Assembly: GCF_040730185.1 (NCBI RefSeq)
Contig: NZ_CP160402.1
Coordinates: forward strand, 1,054,001-1,118,000
Length of the DNA stretch: 64,000 bases
Reading direction: 5' to 3'
From: Streptomyces sp. Je 1-332
Lineage (GTDB): Bacteria; Actinomycetota; Actinomycetes; Streptomycetales; Streptomycetaceae
The translations under genes and the position numbers were made by a program. Positions 1 through 7,450 of this stretch are shown here, in pieces (within the stretch, counting starts at the first letter, position 1; each line of letters starts with the position of its first letter). The notes under the pieces were generated by a model. It saw only the letters and a program-made list of their open reading frames with translations. It ran no database searches and was not told the DNA's origin.

Positions 1-30
1 GTCGTCGCGGCTGTGCCGCCCCTCTCTCCC

Positions 31-62
31 GTCTCCCCGTCTCCCCGTCTCCCCGTCTCCCC
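31..62. repeat. 8-bp tandem repeat, four exact copies
   Basis: The octamer GTCTCCCC occurs four times in succession. It lies in the first 374 bases, where I see no gene. A second simple repeat follows at 228-251 and 252-275, where a 24-bp unit beginning CCTCGCTCTG is duplicated exactly. Both are upstream of the enoyl-CoA hydratase-family gene. No function is implied. Confidence 0.9.
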
Positions 63-374
63 CGCCGTCGCGGCCCGCGCCGAGGGCGGCGGCTGGTCCT
101 CGGCGCGACGCGCTTGGTGTTCGGCGGTGAGCTCGACATGACCGATCCGTCGGCCCCGCTCTCGGGGCAAGCGGTCGGGAGAGATCACCATTGGGTCGGT
201 CGCCTTCCACTCGCCCTCGCCGTCGCCCCTCGCTCTGACCGTGGCCCCCGCCCTCGCTCTGACCGTGGCCCCCGCCGCCGCCCGGCGACGTCACACCGTA
301 GATTCGATCTGTGCGCTCCCCGCCCGGCGCGCACCTGGACACCCGCATCACCCGTCGAAGGAGCCACCCGCCCC

Positions 375-1442
375 ATGCCCACCGCTGACTCCGACGAAGC
401 TCCCGTCCTCCTGCGCGTGCACGGCCGTGCGGGGTACCTCGTCCTCAACCGGCCCCGCGCCATCAACGCCCTCAACCACACCATGGTCCGGCTGCTGGAC
501 GACGCCCTCACCGCATGGGAGCGGGACGACGACATCACCACCGTCGTCCTCACCGGCGAAGGTGCCCGCGGGCTGTGTGCCGGCGGTGACATCCGGTCCA
601 TCCATGACGACGTCCGTGCGGGCGGCGGCGCCGCGTCCGTGGCCTTCTGGCGCGACGAGTACCGGCTCAACGCCCGTATCGCCCGCTTCCCGAAGCCGTA
701 TGTGGCCGTCATGGACGGCATCGTGATGGGCGGCGGGGTCGGCGTCTCGGCGCACGGCAGCGTGCGGATCGTCACCGAGCGCTCCCGGATCGCCATGCCG
801 GAGACGGGGATCGGCTTCGTACCGGACGTCGGCGGTACGTATCTGCTGTCACGGGCGCCCGGCGAACTCGGCACCCACCTCGCGCTGACCGGCGCGGCGG
901 TGGGCGCTGGCGACGCGATCCTGTGCGGTCTCGCCGACCACTTCGTGCCGTCGGAGCGGCTGGCGGAGTTCACGGCCGCCCTCGCCGAAGCCGACGTGAG
1001 CGAGGTGATCGCGGAGTACGCCGCCGCCCCGCCCGGGGGCGAACTGGCCGTCCAGCGCGAGTGGATCGACGCCTGCTACGCCCACGACTCCGTGGAGGAG
1101 ATCGTCGACAGGCTGTACAACTCCGGTGACCGGGCTGCCAAGGAGACGGCCGAGACCATCCTCTCCAAGTCGCCGATCTCCCTCAAGGTCACCCTCGCCG
1201 CCCTGCGCCGGGCCCGCGGCCTCGCGTCCCTGGAGCAGGTGCTCGACCAGGAGTACCGCGTGTCGGCCGCCGCGATCACCGCGCCGGACCTGGTCGAGGG
1301 CATCCGCGCCCAGGTCGTCGACAAGGACCGTGATCCGCACTGGTCCCCCGCCGAACTCGCCCAGGTGAGCGACGCGGACGTGGCCCGCCACTTCGCGCCG
1401 CGCGCCGGCGACGAGCTCGGTCTCGCCGCCGGGACAGCATGA
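375..1442 (+). CDS. 3-hydroxyisobutyryl-CoA hydrolase (enoyl-CoA hydratase/isomerase family)
   Basis: Crotonase-fold enzyme of 355 residues. The hydrolase subgroup removes CoA from 3-hydroxyisobutyryl-CoA in valine breakdown. The motif LCAGGDIRSIHDD near residues 68-80 and the run MPETGIGFVPDVGGTYLLSR near residues 143-162 are typical of this subgroup rather than of plain enoyl-CoA hydratases. The frame is open upstream to 114, but the first 87 codons encode low-complexity Arg/Pro sequence, and similarity begins just after the ATG at 375, so I use that start. It is convergent with the next gene, with only 33 bases between the stops. A general enoyl-CoA hydratase remains possible. Confidence 0.85.
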   Translation: MPTADSDEAPVLLRVHGRAGYLVLNRPRAINALNHTMVRLLDDALTAWERDDDITTVVLTGEGARGLCAGGDIRSIHDDVRAGGGAASVAFWRDEYRLNARIARFPKPYVAVMDGIVMGGGVGVSAHGSVRIVTERSRIAMPETGIGFVPDVGGTYLLSRAPGELGTHLALTGAAVGAGDAILCGLADHFVPSERLAEFTAALAEADVSEVIAEYAAAPPGGELAVQREWIDACYAHDSVEEIVDRLYNSGDRAAKETAETILSKSPISLKVTLAALRRARGLASLEQVLDQEYRVSAAAITAPDLVEGIRAQVVDKDRDPHWSPAELAQVSDADVARHFAPRAGDELGLAAGTA

Positions 1443-1475
1443 CGGTGACCCTGATCCGGACCCTGAACGCGCCCG

Positions 1476-1964
1476 CTACGGCGGATCGATCTCCGTGACC
1501 ACCGCGAGGAGCTGGAACGGCAGCTCTTTGTCCCACTGGGAGACGCCGAGCGCTATCCACCGCTCGTCGACCCGCCACAGATGAAGGTCCGGCACCGAGC
1601 AGCTCAGCGACCCCCACGGCTCCGGTATCTCCTCTGTCTCCTCTATCTCCTCTGCAGCATTGGCCGCGCCCTCGAAGTCATGGACACCGCCCTGCGCCCG
1701 CTCGAAGAGGCTCGCGAGGCTGAACATCTGGGGCGCTCCCCAGCGCTCGGCGAGCAGGACCGTCAGGCCGTCGCGCTCGGCGTCGTACTGATCGGAGGTC
1801 GCCTCCCACTGTGTGCCGTCGTCCTCCCAGAAGTCGTCACTCGTCAGTAACTCGGCGATGTGATACCCCGGACCGCCGACGCCGCACGACGACCTGCCGC
1901 GCTCCGCGGGGAACTCCCGTGAGCGCAGCAGGTCGATCGCGGCGAGATGCTCTGCGGTACTCAT
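1476..1964 (-). CDS. Hypothetical protein, acidic, soluble
   Basis: I do not recognise this 162-residue protein. It has no signal peptide or membrane segment. It is acidic, with an EEIEETEEIPEP patch, and rich in Trp. Its size and composition resemble small actinobacterial immunity-like or SMI1-type proteins, but no motif proves that. The start is the ATG at 1964; an upstream in-frame start at 1994 would add ten residues, and neither has a strong ribosome binding site. It is convergent with the upstream hydrolase gene. Confidence 0.6.
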   Translation of the reverse strand: MSTAEHLAAIDLLRSREFPAERGRSSCGVGGPGYHIAELLTSDDFWEDDGTQWEATSDQYDAERDGLTVLLAERWGAPQMFSLASLFERAQGGVHDFEGAANAAEEIEETEEIPEPWGSLSCSVPDLHLWRVDERWIALGVSQWDKELPFQLLAVVTEIDPP

Positions 1965-2029
1965 GACACCCAGTAAAGCGGCCCCCACTGACAACTGGCC
2001 CGCCGTCAGTCCTAGTTCCGGTCAGGTTC

Positions 2030-2188
2030 ACGTGGAGCACCTGCTGTCCTGCCCGGCCCGGCAGGAAGCGAAGGCCTGACCGGTCAGGAAGCCGACTCGT
2101 GAGCCCCGTCCTGTCGAAGCTGGGGGCCCGCGGCCGGACGCAGGCGGCCATCGCCGCGTACGAATCCGGTTTCGTGGCACCGGAGTGA
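2030..2188 (+). pseudogene. Remnant of a LuxR-family response regulator (C-terminal end)
   Basis: A 30-codon reading frame from the GTG at 2099 to the TGA at 2186-2188 ends LSKLGARGRTQAAIAAYESG, which is the last helix region of a NarL/LuxR-type DNA-binding domain. Slightly upstream, about 2030-2056, one frame reads VHVEHLLS, which is the preceding part of the same domain, but about 50 unrelated bases separate the two. The rest of the regulator is absent. This is the only recognisable content of the 333-base gap between the neighbouring genes. I infer a decayed regulator gene; the protein match is from memory of the family. Confidence 0.5.
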
Positions 2189-2297
2189 GAGCCACGGCAG
2201 ACCGGCACTCCGTGCCAGAGGTGGGCCCGGCGCTCGCAGCGGTCGGCCCCGGCGAGTACGATCCGCCCATCATGCGCACGAGCTGGGAGGACGGACG

Positions 2298-3455
2298 TTG
2301 GGGCGGCTGACCGGCGGGGATCCCTCTCTGCTGCGGCGGATCAACTCCGCGGTGGTGCTGCACGCGCTGCGTGCGGCGGACTTCGCGACACTTACCGAGG
2401 TCACCCGGGTGACGGGGCTTTCGAGGCCGACCGTCGAGGGCGTGGTCGAGGGGCTCATCGAGGCCGGGCTCGTGGTGGAGACCGCCGCCGAGGAAGGCGC
2501 GGCAAGACGCCAGGGACGGCCCGCCCGGAGGTTCCGCTTCCGGGCGGAGGCGGGGCATCTGCTCGGCCTGGAGATCGGCCCGCACCGGGTGGCCGCCGTC
2601 CTCTCGGATCTGGACGGCCGGGTGCTGGGGACCGCCGCCAAGGACGTGGACGAGACGGCGTCGGCGGACGAACGCATCGAGCGGCTGCGCACGGCGGTCG
2701 CCGATCTGCTGCGCCGTTGCGGGGTCGCCCGCAGCTCACTGCGCGCGGTCGGCGTCGGCAGCCCCGGGATCGTGGAGGCGGACGGCACGGTGCGCCTGGG
2801 CACCGCGCTGCCGGAGTGGACCGGGCTCCCGCTGGGCGAGCGCCTTCGCCGGTCCTTCAAGTGCCCGGTCCTGGTGGAGAACGACGCGAACACGGCGGCC
2901 GTGGCCGAACACTGGAAGGGCGCGGCGACCGAGTCCGACGACGTGGTGTTCGTCCTCGCGGGGCTCAGCCCGGGTGCGGGGGCGTTGATCGGCGGACGGC
3001 TGCACCGCGGCTACGGCGGCGCCGCCGGGGAGATCGGAGCCCTGCATCTCCTTGGCCGTGACGTGACCCCGGAGACGCTCCTTTCGACCACGGACGAGCC
3101 GCTGCACCCGCTCGACGAGCAGGCGGTGGCGGACGTGTTCGCCCACGCGCGCGAGGGTGACGAGCGGGCGGGGCAGGCTGTGGAGCGGTTCATCCAGCGC
3201 CTGGTGCACGACGTGGCGGCGCTGGTGCTCGCCCTTGACCCCGAACTGGTCGTCGTGGGCGGCTGGGCGGCGGGTCTGGACGGTGTGCTGGAGCCGCTGC
3301 GCCGCGAGTTGGCCCGCTACTGCCTGCGGCCGCCGCGGGTGGCCCTTTCGGTGCTCGGCGAGGCCGCCATCGCCACGGGCGCGCTGCGCCTCGCCCTCGA
3401 CCACGTCGAGGAGCAGCTGTTCGCGGTGGAGGGGACGGTCACGGCGCGGCGCTGA
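2298..3455 (+). CDS. ROK family transcriptional regulator
   Basis: The 385-residue protein starts with a winged helix-turn-helix of MarR type (about residues 15-65, LTEVTRVTGLSRPTVEGVVE) followed by an actin-like ROK sugar-kinase fold. The ROK part contains the phosphate-binding and sugar-binding segments GVGSPGIV and VENDANTAAVAE. The start is TTG at 2298, preceded by GGGAGG at 2285-2290 at good spacing. The typical Cys-rich zinc motif of ROK proteins is not apparent in the segment around residues 235-260, so sugar kinase activity is doubtful. ROK repressors usually sense a sugar; the ligand here is unknown. It converges on a GntR-family gene, with a shared terminator overlapping its stop codon. 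Confidence 0.85.
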   Translation: MGRLTGGDPSLLRRINSAVVLHALRAADFATLTEVTRVTGLSRPTVEGVVEGLIEAGLVVETAAEEGAARRQGRPARRFRFRAEAGHLLGLEIGPHRVAAVLSDLDGRVLGTAAKDVDETASADERIERLRTAVADLLRRCGVARSSLRAVGVGSPGIVEADGTVRLGTALPEWTGLPLGERLRRSFKCPVLVENDANTAAVAEHWKGAATESDDVVFVLAGLSPGAGALIGGRLHRGYGGAAGEIGALHLLGRDVTPETLLSTTDEPLHPLDEQAVADVFAHAREGDERAGQAVERFIQRLVHDVAALVLALDPELVVVGGWAAGLDGVLEPLRRELARYCLRPPRVALSVLGEAAIATGALRLALDHVEEQLFAVEGTVTARR

Positions 3456-3466
3456 GGCGCCGCGCC
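3443..3466. terminator. Bidirectional hairpin between ROK and GntR genes
   Basis: A perfect 10-bp stem (GGCGCGGCGC against GCGCCGCGCC) encloses a TGAG loop. The loop contains the stop codon of the ROK gene. The GntR gene ends at 3475 from the other side, so the hairpin can serve both transcripts. There is no U-tract, which is usual for GC-rich actinobacterial terminators. Confidence 0.6.
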
Positions 3467-3474
3467 GACGCGGG

Positions 3475-4236
3475 TCAGGATGCCTGGCGCTCGGGGCCGT
3501 GGTGGATCTCGACGCCGCCCGCGTCGCCGAACGTGAGGCGGCAGGTGTCCGCGCGGTACGTCGCCACGGAGACCGCCGCGGTGCGCCCCTCGGCGAAGAA
3601 CCGGGTCGTCACGACGAGGACCGGGGCTCCGGGCAGCCGGTCGAGCGCCTTGGCGTCGTCCGCGCGGGCCGAGCCGAGCTCCACGGCGCGGTCCTGTCCT
3701 TCGAGGCCGAGCCGGTGCAGCTCGCGCAGTACGGCACGCGCGCGTGCCGGTCCGGAGGGGGCGTCGACGGCGGAGAGCTCCGTGACGGACGACGTCGGCA
3801 CGTAGAGCAGTTCGGCGGCCACGGGCTGGCCGTGCGAGACGCGTGTGCGCCGCACGACGTGCACCTGGTCGTCGGGGTCGGCGGCCAGCATGCGGGCCAC
3901 TTCGGCGGGCGGGACCGCCGGTGCGCAGTCGGCGGGCTGCCAGGCGTCGCCGACCTCGCCCGGCCAGGTGCCTTGTGCGGATCCGACGGCCACACCCATC
4001 CGCGGCGGGGCGACGGTCGTGCCGACGCCGCGGCGGCGCTGCAGCCTGCCTTCCAGTTCGAGCTGCTCGAGTGCCTGCCGGAGCGTGGCGCGGGCGACCC
4101 CGAACCGGGCCGCAAGATCACGTTCGTTGGGCAGGATCTCGCCGACGGCGAACTCGGAGTCGAGTGCCTCGCTGAGCACGGTCTTGAGGTGCCAGTACTT
4201 CGGCTCCGGCGCCGTTTCCAGCTGCGTGGTCCCCAC
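3475..4236 (-). CDS. GntR family regulator, HutC/UTRA type
   Basis: 253 residues. An N-terminal winged helix (about 15-75) contains LPNERDLAARFGVARATLRQ, the standard GntR recognition helix region. It is followed by a UTRA ligand-binding domain (about 90-245). The closest known paralogue type in Streptomyces is DasR, but the sequence is not DasR itself. A -35/-10 promoter with an overlapping dyad lies upstream at 4314-4348, which suggests autorepression. The neighbouring convergent ROK gene hints at sugar sensing; the true effector cannot be read from the sequence. Confidence 0.88.
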   Translation of the reverse strand: MGTTQLETAPEPKYWHLKTVLSEALDSEFAVGEILPNERDLAARFGVARATLRQALEQLELEGRLQRRRGVGTTVAPPRMGVAVGSAQGTWPGEVGDAWQPADCAPAVPPAEVARMLAADPDDQVHVVRRTRVSHGQPVAAELLYVPTSSVTELSAVDAPSGPARARAVLRELHRLGLEGQDRAVELGSARADDAKALDRLPGAPVLVVTTRFFAEGRTAAVSVATYRADTCRLTFGDAGGVEIHHGPERQAS

Positions 4237-4313
4237 CCTGTCCTCCGCAATCGCCGTGTGCCGGCGGCTTTTTAGCGCCCTTGTTTATTAAAGGTTCCTG
4301 CACTATCTCTGCG

Positions 4314-4348
4314 ACGATAGAACGGCACCCACCCTTGGTCAAGACCAA
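4314..4348 (-). promoter_or_regulatory. Promoter of the GntR gene with overlapping dre-like operator
   Basis: Read on the minus strand, TTGACC (4342-4337) is followed after exactly 17 bases by TATCGT (4319-4314), a good housekeeping promoter. A perfect dyad TTGGTC-AA-GACCAA (4335-4348) covers the -35 hexamer. The core TGGTC..GACCA matches the published DasR-type (dre) operator except at the two central bases. The arrangement predicts repression by a GntR/HutC protein, probably the gene it precedes, or possibly DasR from elsewhere in the genome. Confidence 0.6.
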
Positions 4349-4441
4349 TCCTCGATCCGTTACAGCGCGCACAGGGACGATGCCACAGAGCATTCACGCG
4401 ATGTTGGCGTCGGGTCACGCGCACGTAGCGAACAAGACAAA

Positions 4442-4468
4442 ATCCCCCGCCCTGTAAGGACGGGGGAT
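4442..4468 (-). terminator. Intrinsic terminator of the ECF41 sigma factor gene
   Basis: 12-base arms (ATCCCCCGCCCT and AGGACGGGGGAT, one mismatch) flank a 3-base loop. On the minus strand the hairpin is followed by TTTTGTCTTGTT, an unusually clear U-rich tail for this genome. It lies 24 bases after the sigma factor stop codon. Confidence 0.8.
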
Positions 4469-4491
4469 GACGGGGATTCGTCAGCTGCGGC

Positions 4492-5367
4492 CTAGAAGGG
4501 GAGACCGACCAGCTTGTCCGGGTTGCGGATGACGTAGAGGTTGGTGATCCGGCCGTCGGCGACGTCCAGTTGGAAGAGGGAGTCCGGTTTGCCGTCGACC
4601 AGGACCAGCACGGAATCGGCGCCGTTGACCTCCAGGAACCGGGCCTCCAGCTCCGCCCCCTGCGGCAGGCCCCTGCGGACCGCGCCGCCGAGGAACCGGC
4701 CCACCTTGTCGGCCGTCTCGATGGCGCGCAGCGGGCCCTTCGCCTTGCCGCCGCTGTCGCCGACGAGGCGTACGCCCGGAGCGAGCAGGGACACCAGGCC
4801 GTCCAGGTCGCCGCCGGTCGCCGCGGCGAGGAACCGCTCGGTCAGGTCCCTGCGCTCGTCCGGGTCCACCGCATAGCGTGGCCTGCCCTCGTCTACGTGC
4901 TTGCGGGCCCGCGCCGCGAGCTGCCGCACGGCGGGCTCGCCGCGGTCCAGCGTGAGGGCGATCTCCGAGAACGGGAATCCGAAGGCCTCCCGCAGCACGA
5001 ACACCGCGCGCTCCAGGGGCGAGAGGGACTCCAGGACGACCATGACGGCGATGGAGACGGAGTCGGCGAGCACGGCCTGCTCGGCGGTGTCGGGGACGGT
5101 CGGCCCGTAGTCCGTGACCAGGGGTTCGGGCAGCCATGGACCGACGTAGGACTCGCGGCGTGACTGCACGTGGCGCAGCCGGTCGATCGCGAGCCGGGTG
5201 GTGACACGCACCAAGTAGGCGCGCGGGTCGCGCACCTGCGGCTGGTCGGCCGCCGACCAGCGCAGCCAGGACTCCTGCACGACGTCCTCCGCGTCGGCCA
5301 CCCGGCCGAGCATGCGGTAGGCCACGCCCATCAGGACGGGCCGGTGCTCTTCGAAGACATCGGTCAC
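4492..5367 (-). CDS. ECF41-group RNA polymerase sigma factor with SnoaL-like C-terminal extension
   Basis: About 291 residues. Region 2 (VFEEHRPVLMGVAYRMLGRVADAEDVVQ begins it) and region 4 occupy the first 165 residues. An NTF2/SnoaL-like domain follows. The linker contains the GPWLPEPL motif and the C-terminus ends NPDKLVGLPF; both the WLPEPL linker and the NPDKL end motif are hallmarks of ECF41, where the extension controls the sigma factor in place of an anti-sigma factor. GTG at 5367 places the start just before region 2; GTG at 5382 and 5469 are alternatives, and GGAGAGG at 5381-5387 fits none of them perfectly. Divergent from an alpha/beta hydrolase gene, a plausible target. A clear terminator follows. 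Confidence 0.9.
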   Translation of the reverse strand: MTDVFEEHRPVLMGVAYRMLGRVADAEDVVQESWLRWSAADQPQVRDPRAYLVRVTTRLAIDRLRHVQSRRESYVGPWLPEPLVTDYGPTVPDTAEQAVLADSVSIAVMVVLESLSPLERAVFVLREAFGFPFSEIALTLDRGEPAVRQLAARARKHVDEGRPRYAVDPDERRDLTERFLAAATGGDLDGLVSLLAPGVRLVGDSGGKAKGPLRAIETADKVGRFLGGAVRRGLPQGAELEARFLEVNGADSVLVLVDGKPDSLFQLDVADGRITNLYVIRNPDKLVGLPF

Positions 5368-5473
5368 AGTGTCGGTCGCCACCTCTCCATCCCAGCCGAC
5401 GGACCGGCCGGTGTCCAGGCGAAATCGGTGCGTCGCGCCCCACACCGGCCGGGCAGCCGCCCCGCCCACCCCC

Positions 5474-5502
5474 TTGAACTGAGGGCTACTGAGCGGTAAT
5501 TG
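5474..5502 (+). promoter_or_regulatory. Possible promoter of the alpha/beta hydrolase gene
   Basis: TTGAAC at 5474-5479 and TAATTG at 5497-5502 are 17 bases apart, a fair housekeeping-type match with a poor last -10 base. Transcription would begin about 55 bases upstream of the hydrolase start. I see no TGTCAC-type ECF41 promoter motif here. Confidence 0.3.
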
Positions 5503-5565
5503 TTGCTGACAAGGTGTCTAAGTGTCCGAGGACCGTCGCCGCGCGACGGGGTCTGGAGCAGCAGA

Positions 5566-6411
5566 ATGGCCGCAGAAGTGTCCTTCAGCGTCGAATCGCC
5601 CGGCGGCCCGCGGACACTGTCCGTAGCCTACGAACGCGCGGGCGAGGGCGAGCCGCTCCTCCTGCTGCACGGCATCGGGCACCACCACCAGGCGTGGGAC
5701 CCGGTGTTCGGCATTCTGGCCGCCGAGTACGACGTGATAGCCGTGGACCTGCCGGGCTTCGGGGAGTCCGCCGCCCTGCCCGACGGGCTTCCGTACGACA
5801 TCTCGACGGTGGTGTCCGTGCTCGGCGCGCTGTGCGAGGCGCTGGAGATCGAGCGTCCGCACGTGGCGGGCAACTCGCTTGGCGGTCTGCTCGCTCTGGA
5901 ACTCGGCCGGGAGAGGCTCGTGCGCTCGGTCACCGCGCTGTCCCCCGCGGGCTTCTGGACGCCCGGGGAGCGGCGGTACGCGTTCAACACCCTGCTCGCC
6001 ATGCGGCACGGGGCGCGGATGCTCCCGTTGCCGCTGATCGAACGGCTCTCGCGGACCGCGGCCGGGCGTGCGGCGCTCACCAGCACCATCTACGCCCGCC
6101 CTGGGCGCCGTTCAGCCGAGGCCGTCGTCGCCGAGACGCTCGCGCTGCGCGGGGCCACGGGGTTCGAGCAGACCCTCGCCGCGGGGCGTGACGTGCTCTT
6201 CAGTGACGACGTGCCCGGAGTCGCGGTCACCGTCGCGTGGGGCTCGCGCGACCGGATCCTGCTGCGCCGCCAGGGCGTTCGCGCGAAGCACGCCGTCCCC
6301 GCAGCGCGTCTGGTGCGTCTCCCTGGCTGCGGCCACGTCCCGATGAACGACGATCCGGCGCTCGTCTCGCGCGTCGTCCTCGACACCTGCCGCCGCGCGC
6401 CGGCCGCGTAG
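5566..6411 (+). CDS. Alpha/beta hydrolase
   Basis: 281 residues with the classic hydrolase landmarks: LLLLHGIGHHH (oxyanion loop, about residue 32), GNSLGG (nucleophile Ser, about residue 106) and GCGHVPMNDDP near the end (catalytic His). No signal peptide, so it is cytoplasmic. Substrate unknown. ATG at 5566 is chosen because GGAG lies eight bases before it; upstream in-frame sequence is not protein-like. It is divergent from the ECF41 sigma gene, and ECF41 factors often control neighbouring oxidoreductase or hydrolase genes. Its last 300 bases overlap, on the opposite strand, the open frame of the EamA transporter gene. Confidence 0.85.
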   Translation: MAAEVSFSVESPGGPRTLSVAYERAGEGEPLLLLHGIGHHHQAWDPVFGILAAEYDVIAVDLPGFGESAALPDGLPYDISTVVSVLGALCEALEIERPHVAGNSLGGLLALELGRERLVRSVTALSPAGFWTPGERRYAFNTLLAMRHGARMLPLPLIERLSRTAAGRAALTSTIYARPGRRSAEAVVAETLALRGATGFEQTLAAGRDVLFSDDVPGVAVTVAWGSRDRILLRRQGVRAKHAVPAARLVRLPGCGHVPMNDDPALVSRVVLDTCRRAPAA

Positions 6412-7272
6412 CACGCCGGAGCCGAGGGCCACCCCGGCGCCGACGAGCGCGCTCCCCACAGCTTGCGGGGCGCCGTAGGCGCCGGTGCCGACCAGCGGTG
6501 CAGTGAAGGCCGCGGCGACGGGAATGAGCCCGGAGAAGAGGGTGGCGCGCTCGGCGCCGATGCGCTGGATGCCCGAGTACCAGCAGACGAACCCGATGAC
6601 GGTGACGACCCCTGCCTGCCACAGCAGGGCCGCCGTCTCGGTGGTGCCGGGCATCCGCAGCCAGTCGCCTCCGTCCACCACGACACCGATGAGGGCGGAC
6701 TCGACGGCGGCGATCCCGCACACCGTCGCGGAGAGCAGCTTGGGGCCGAGCGGCCGCAGCACGGGAACGGCGAGGACCGCGAAGCCGACCTCCCCCACGA
6801 GCGCGCCCACGGAGAAGAGGATGCCGACCACGTCCGTACGGCCCCACCCCTGCACGGTGAAAGCTCCCGCCGCCACGATCAACGCCCCGTACAAGACCGC
6901 CCGTTGCGGTTTCCGCCCCGCAAGAAGAGGCACGATGACCGCCACGACGACCGGGGCGCAGCCTACGAAGACACCCGGTACGGCAGGTTCCGCCGTGCGT
7001 TCGGCGGCGAGGATCGCCACGTTGAAGCCGACCATGCCGACGGCGGCGAGCACGGCGAGCCGCCCCCACTGGCGGTGCGTCAGGCGGCGCAGCGGCGCGG
7101 CGGCGCCCCGCCCGAGCAGCGGCAGGAGCAGCAGGCAGGCCAGGCCGTAGCGCAGGAACTGGCCGCCCGCGTACGGGTAGTCGCCGAGGAGGCTGTTGGC
7201 GGTGAAGGAGCCGCCGACGAGGAGGCAGGCGAGGGCGGCGAGGAGGGACCCCCGCGTGAGGTTCGCGTTCAT
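6112..7272 (-). CDS. EamA/DMT family transporter with antisense read-through tail
   Basis: The first 290 residues form ten predicted membrane helices in two EamA repeats, a metabolite or amino acid exporter of the drug/metabolite superfamily. The family ends near GVALGSGVLRGRR (about 6402), but no stop codon occurs there. The frame continues for about 97 charged residues antisense to the alpha/beta hydrolase gene, to a stop at 6112. The tail has no membrane helix and no family similarity. Divergent from a MocR-type regulator whose operator-like sites lie just upstream of this start, so the exporter is probably its target. Confidence 0.85.
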   Translation of the reverse strand: MNANLTRGSLLAALACLLVGGSFTANSLLGDYPYAGGQFLRYGLACLLLLPLLGRGAAAPLRRLTHRQWGRLAVLAAVGMVGFNVAILAAERTAEPAVPGVFVGCAPVVVAVIVPLLAGRKPQRAVLYGALIVAAGAFTVQGWGRTDVVGILFSVGALVGEVGFAVLAVPVLRPLGPKLLSATVCGIAAVESALIGVVVDGGDWLRMPGTTETAALLWQAGVVTVIGFVCWYSGIQRIGAERATLFSGLIPVAAAFTAPLVGTGAYGAPQAVGSALVGAGVALGSGVLRGRRAAAGVEDDARDERRIVVHRDVAAARETHQTRCGDGVLRANALAAQQDPVARAPRDGDRDSGHVVTEEHVTPRGEGLLEPRGPAQRERLGDDGLG

Positions 7273-7308
7273 GTCCCTGACGTTAGGAACGGACGCGGAC
7301 CGGTTTAA

Positions 7309-7341
7309 GGTCCACTTGGGCGGCCTGTTCGGGGACCACTT
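7309..7341. promoter_or_regulatory. Paired MocR operator-like direct repeats
   Basis: GGTCCACTT at 7309-7317 and GGACCACTT at 7333-7341 are direct repeats with a 24-base period. On the minus strand they read AAGTGG(A/T)CC, resembling the AAAGTGGW core published for PdxR and related GntR/MocR regulators. They lie between the EamA exporter start (7272) and the MocR gene start (7451), where such a regulator is expected to bind. Confidence 0.6.
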
Positions 7342-7450
7342 TCCGGGCGGCCCCGGCCAGTCCGTCGCTCCCGGGTTCCCGGCCCCGGCGAGTCCGTCTC
7401 CCCCGGATTCCCGGCCCCGCCCGTCCGTCGCTGTCAGGAGGCGCGTCCCT

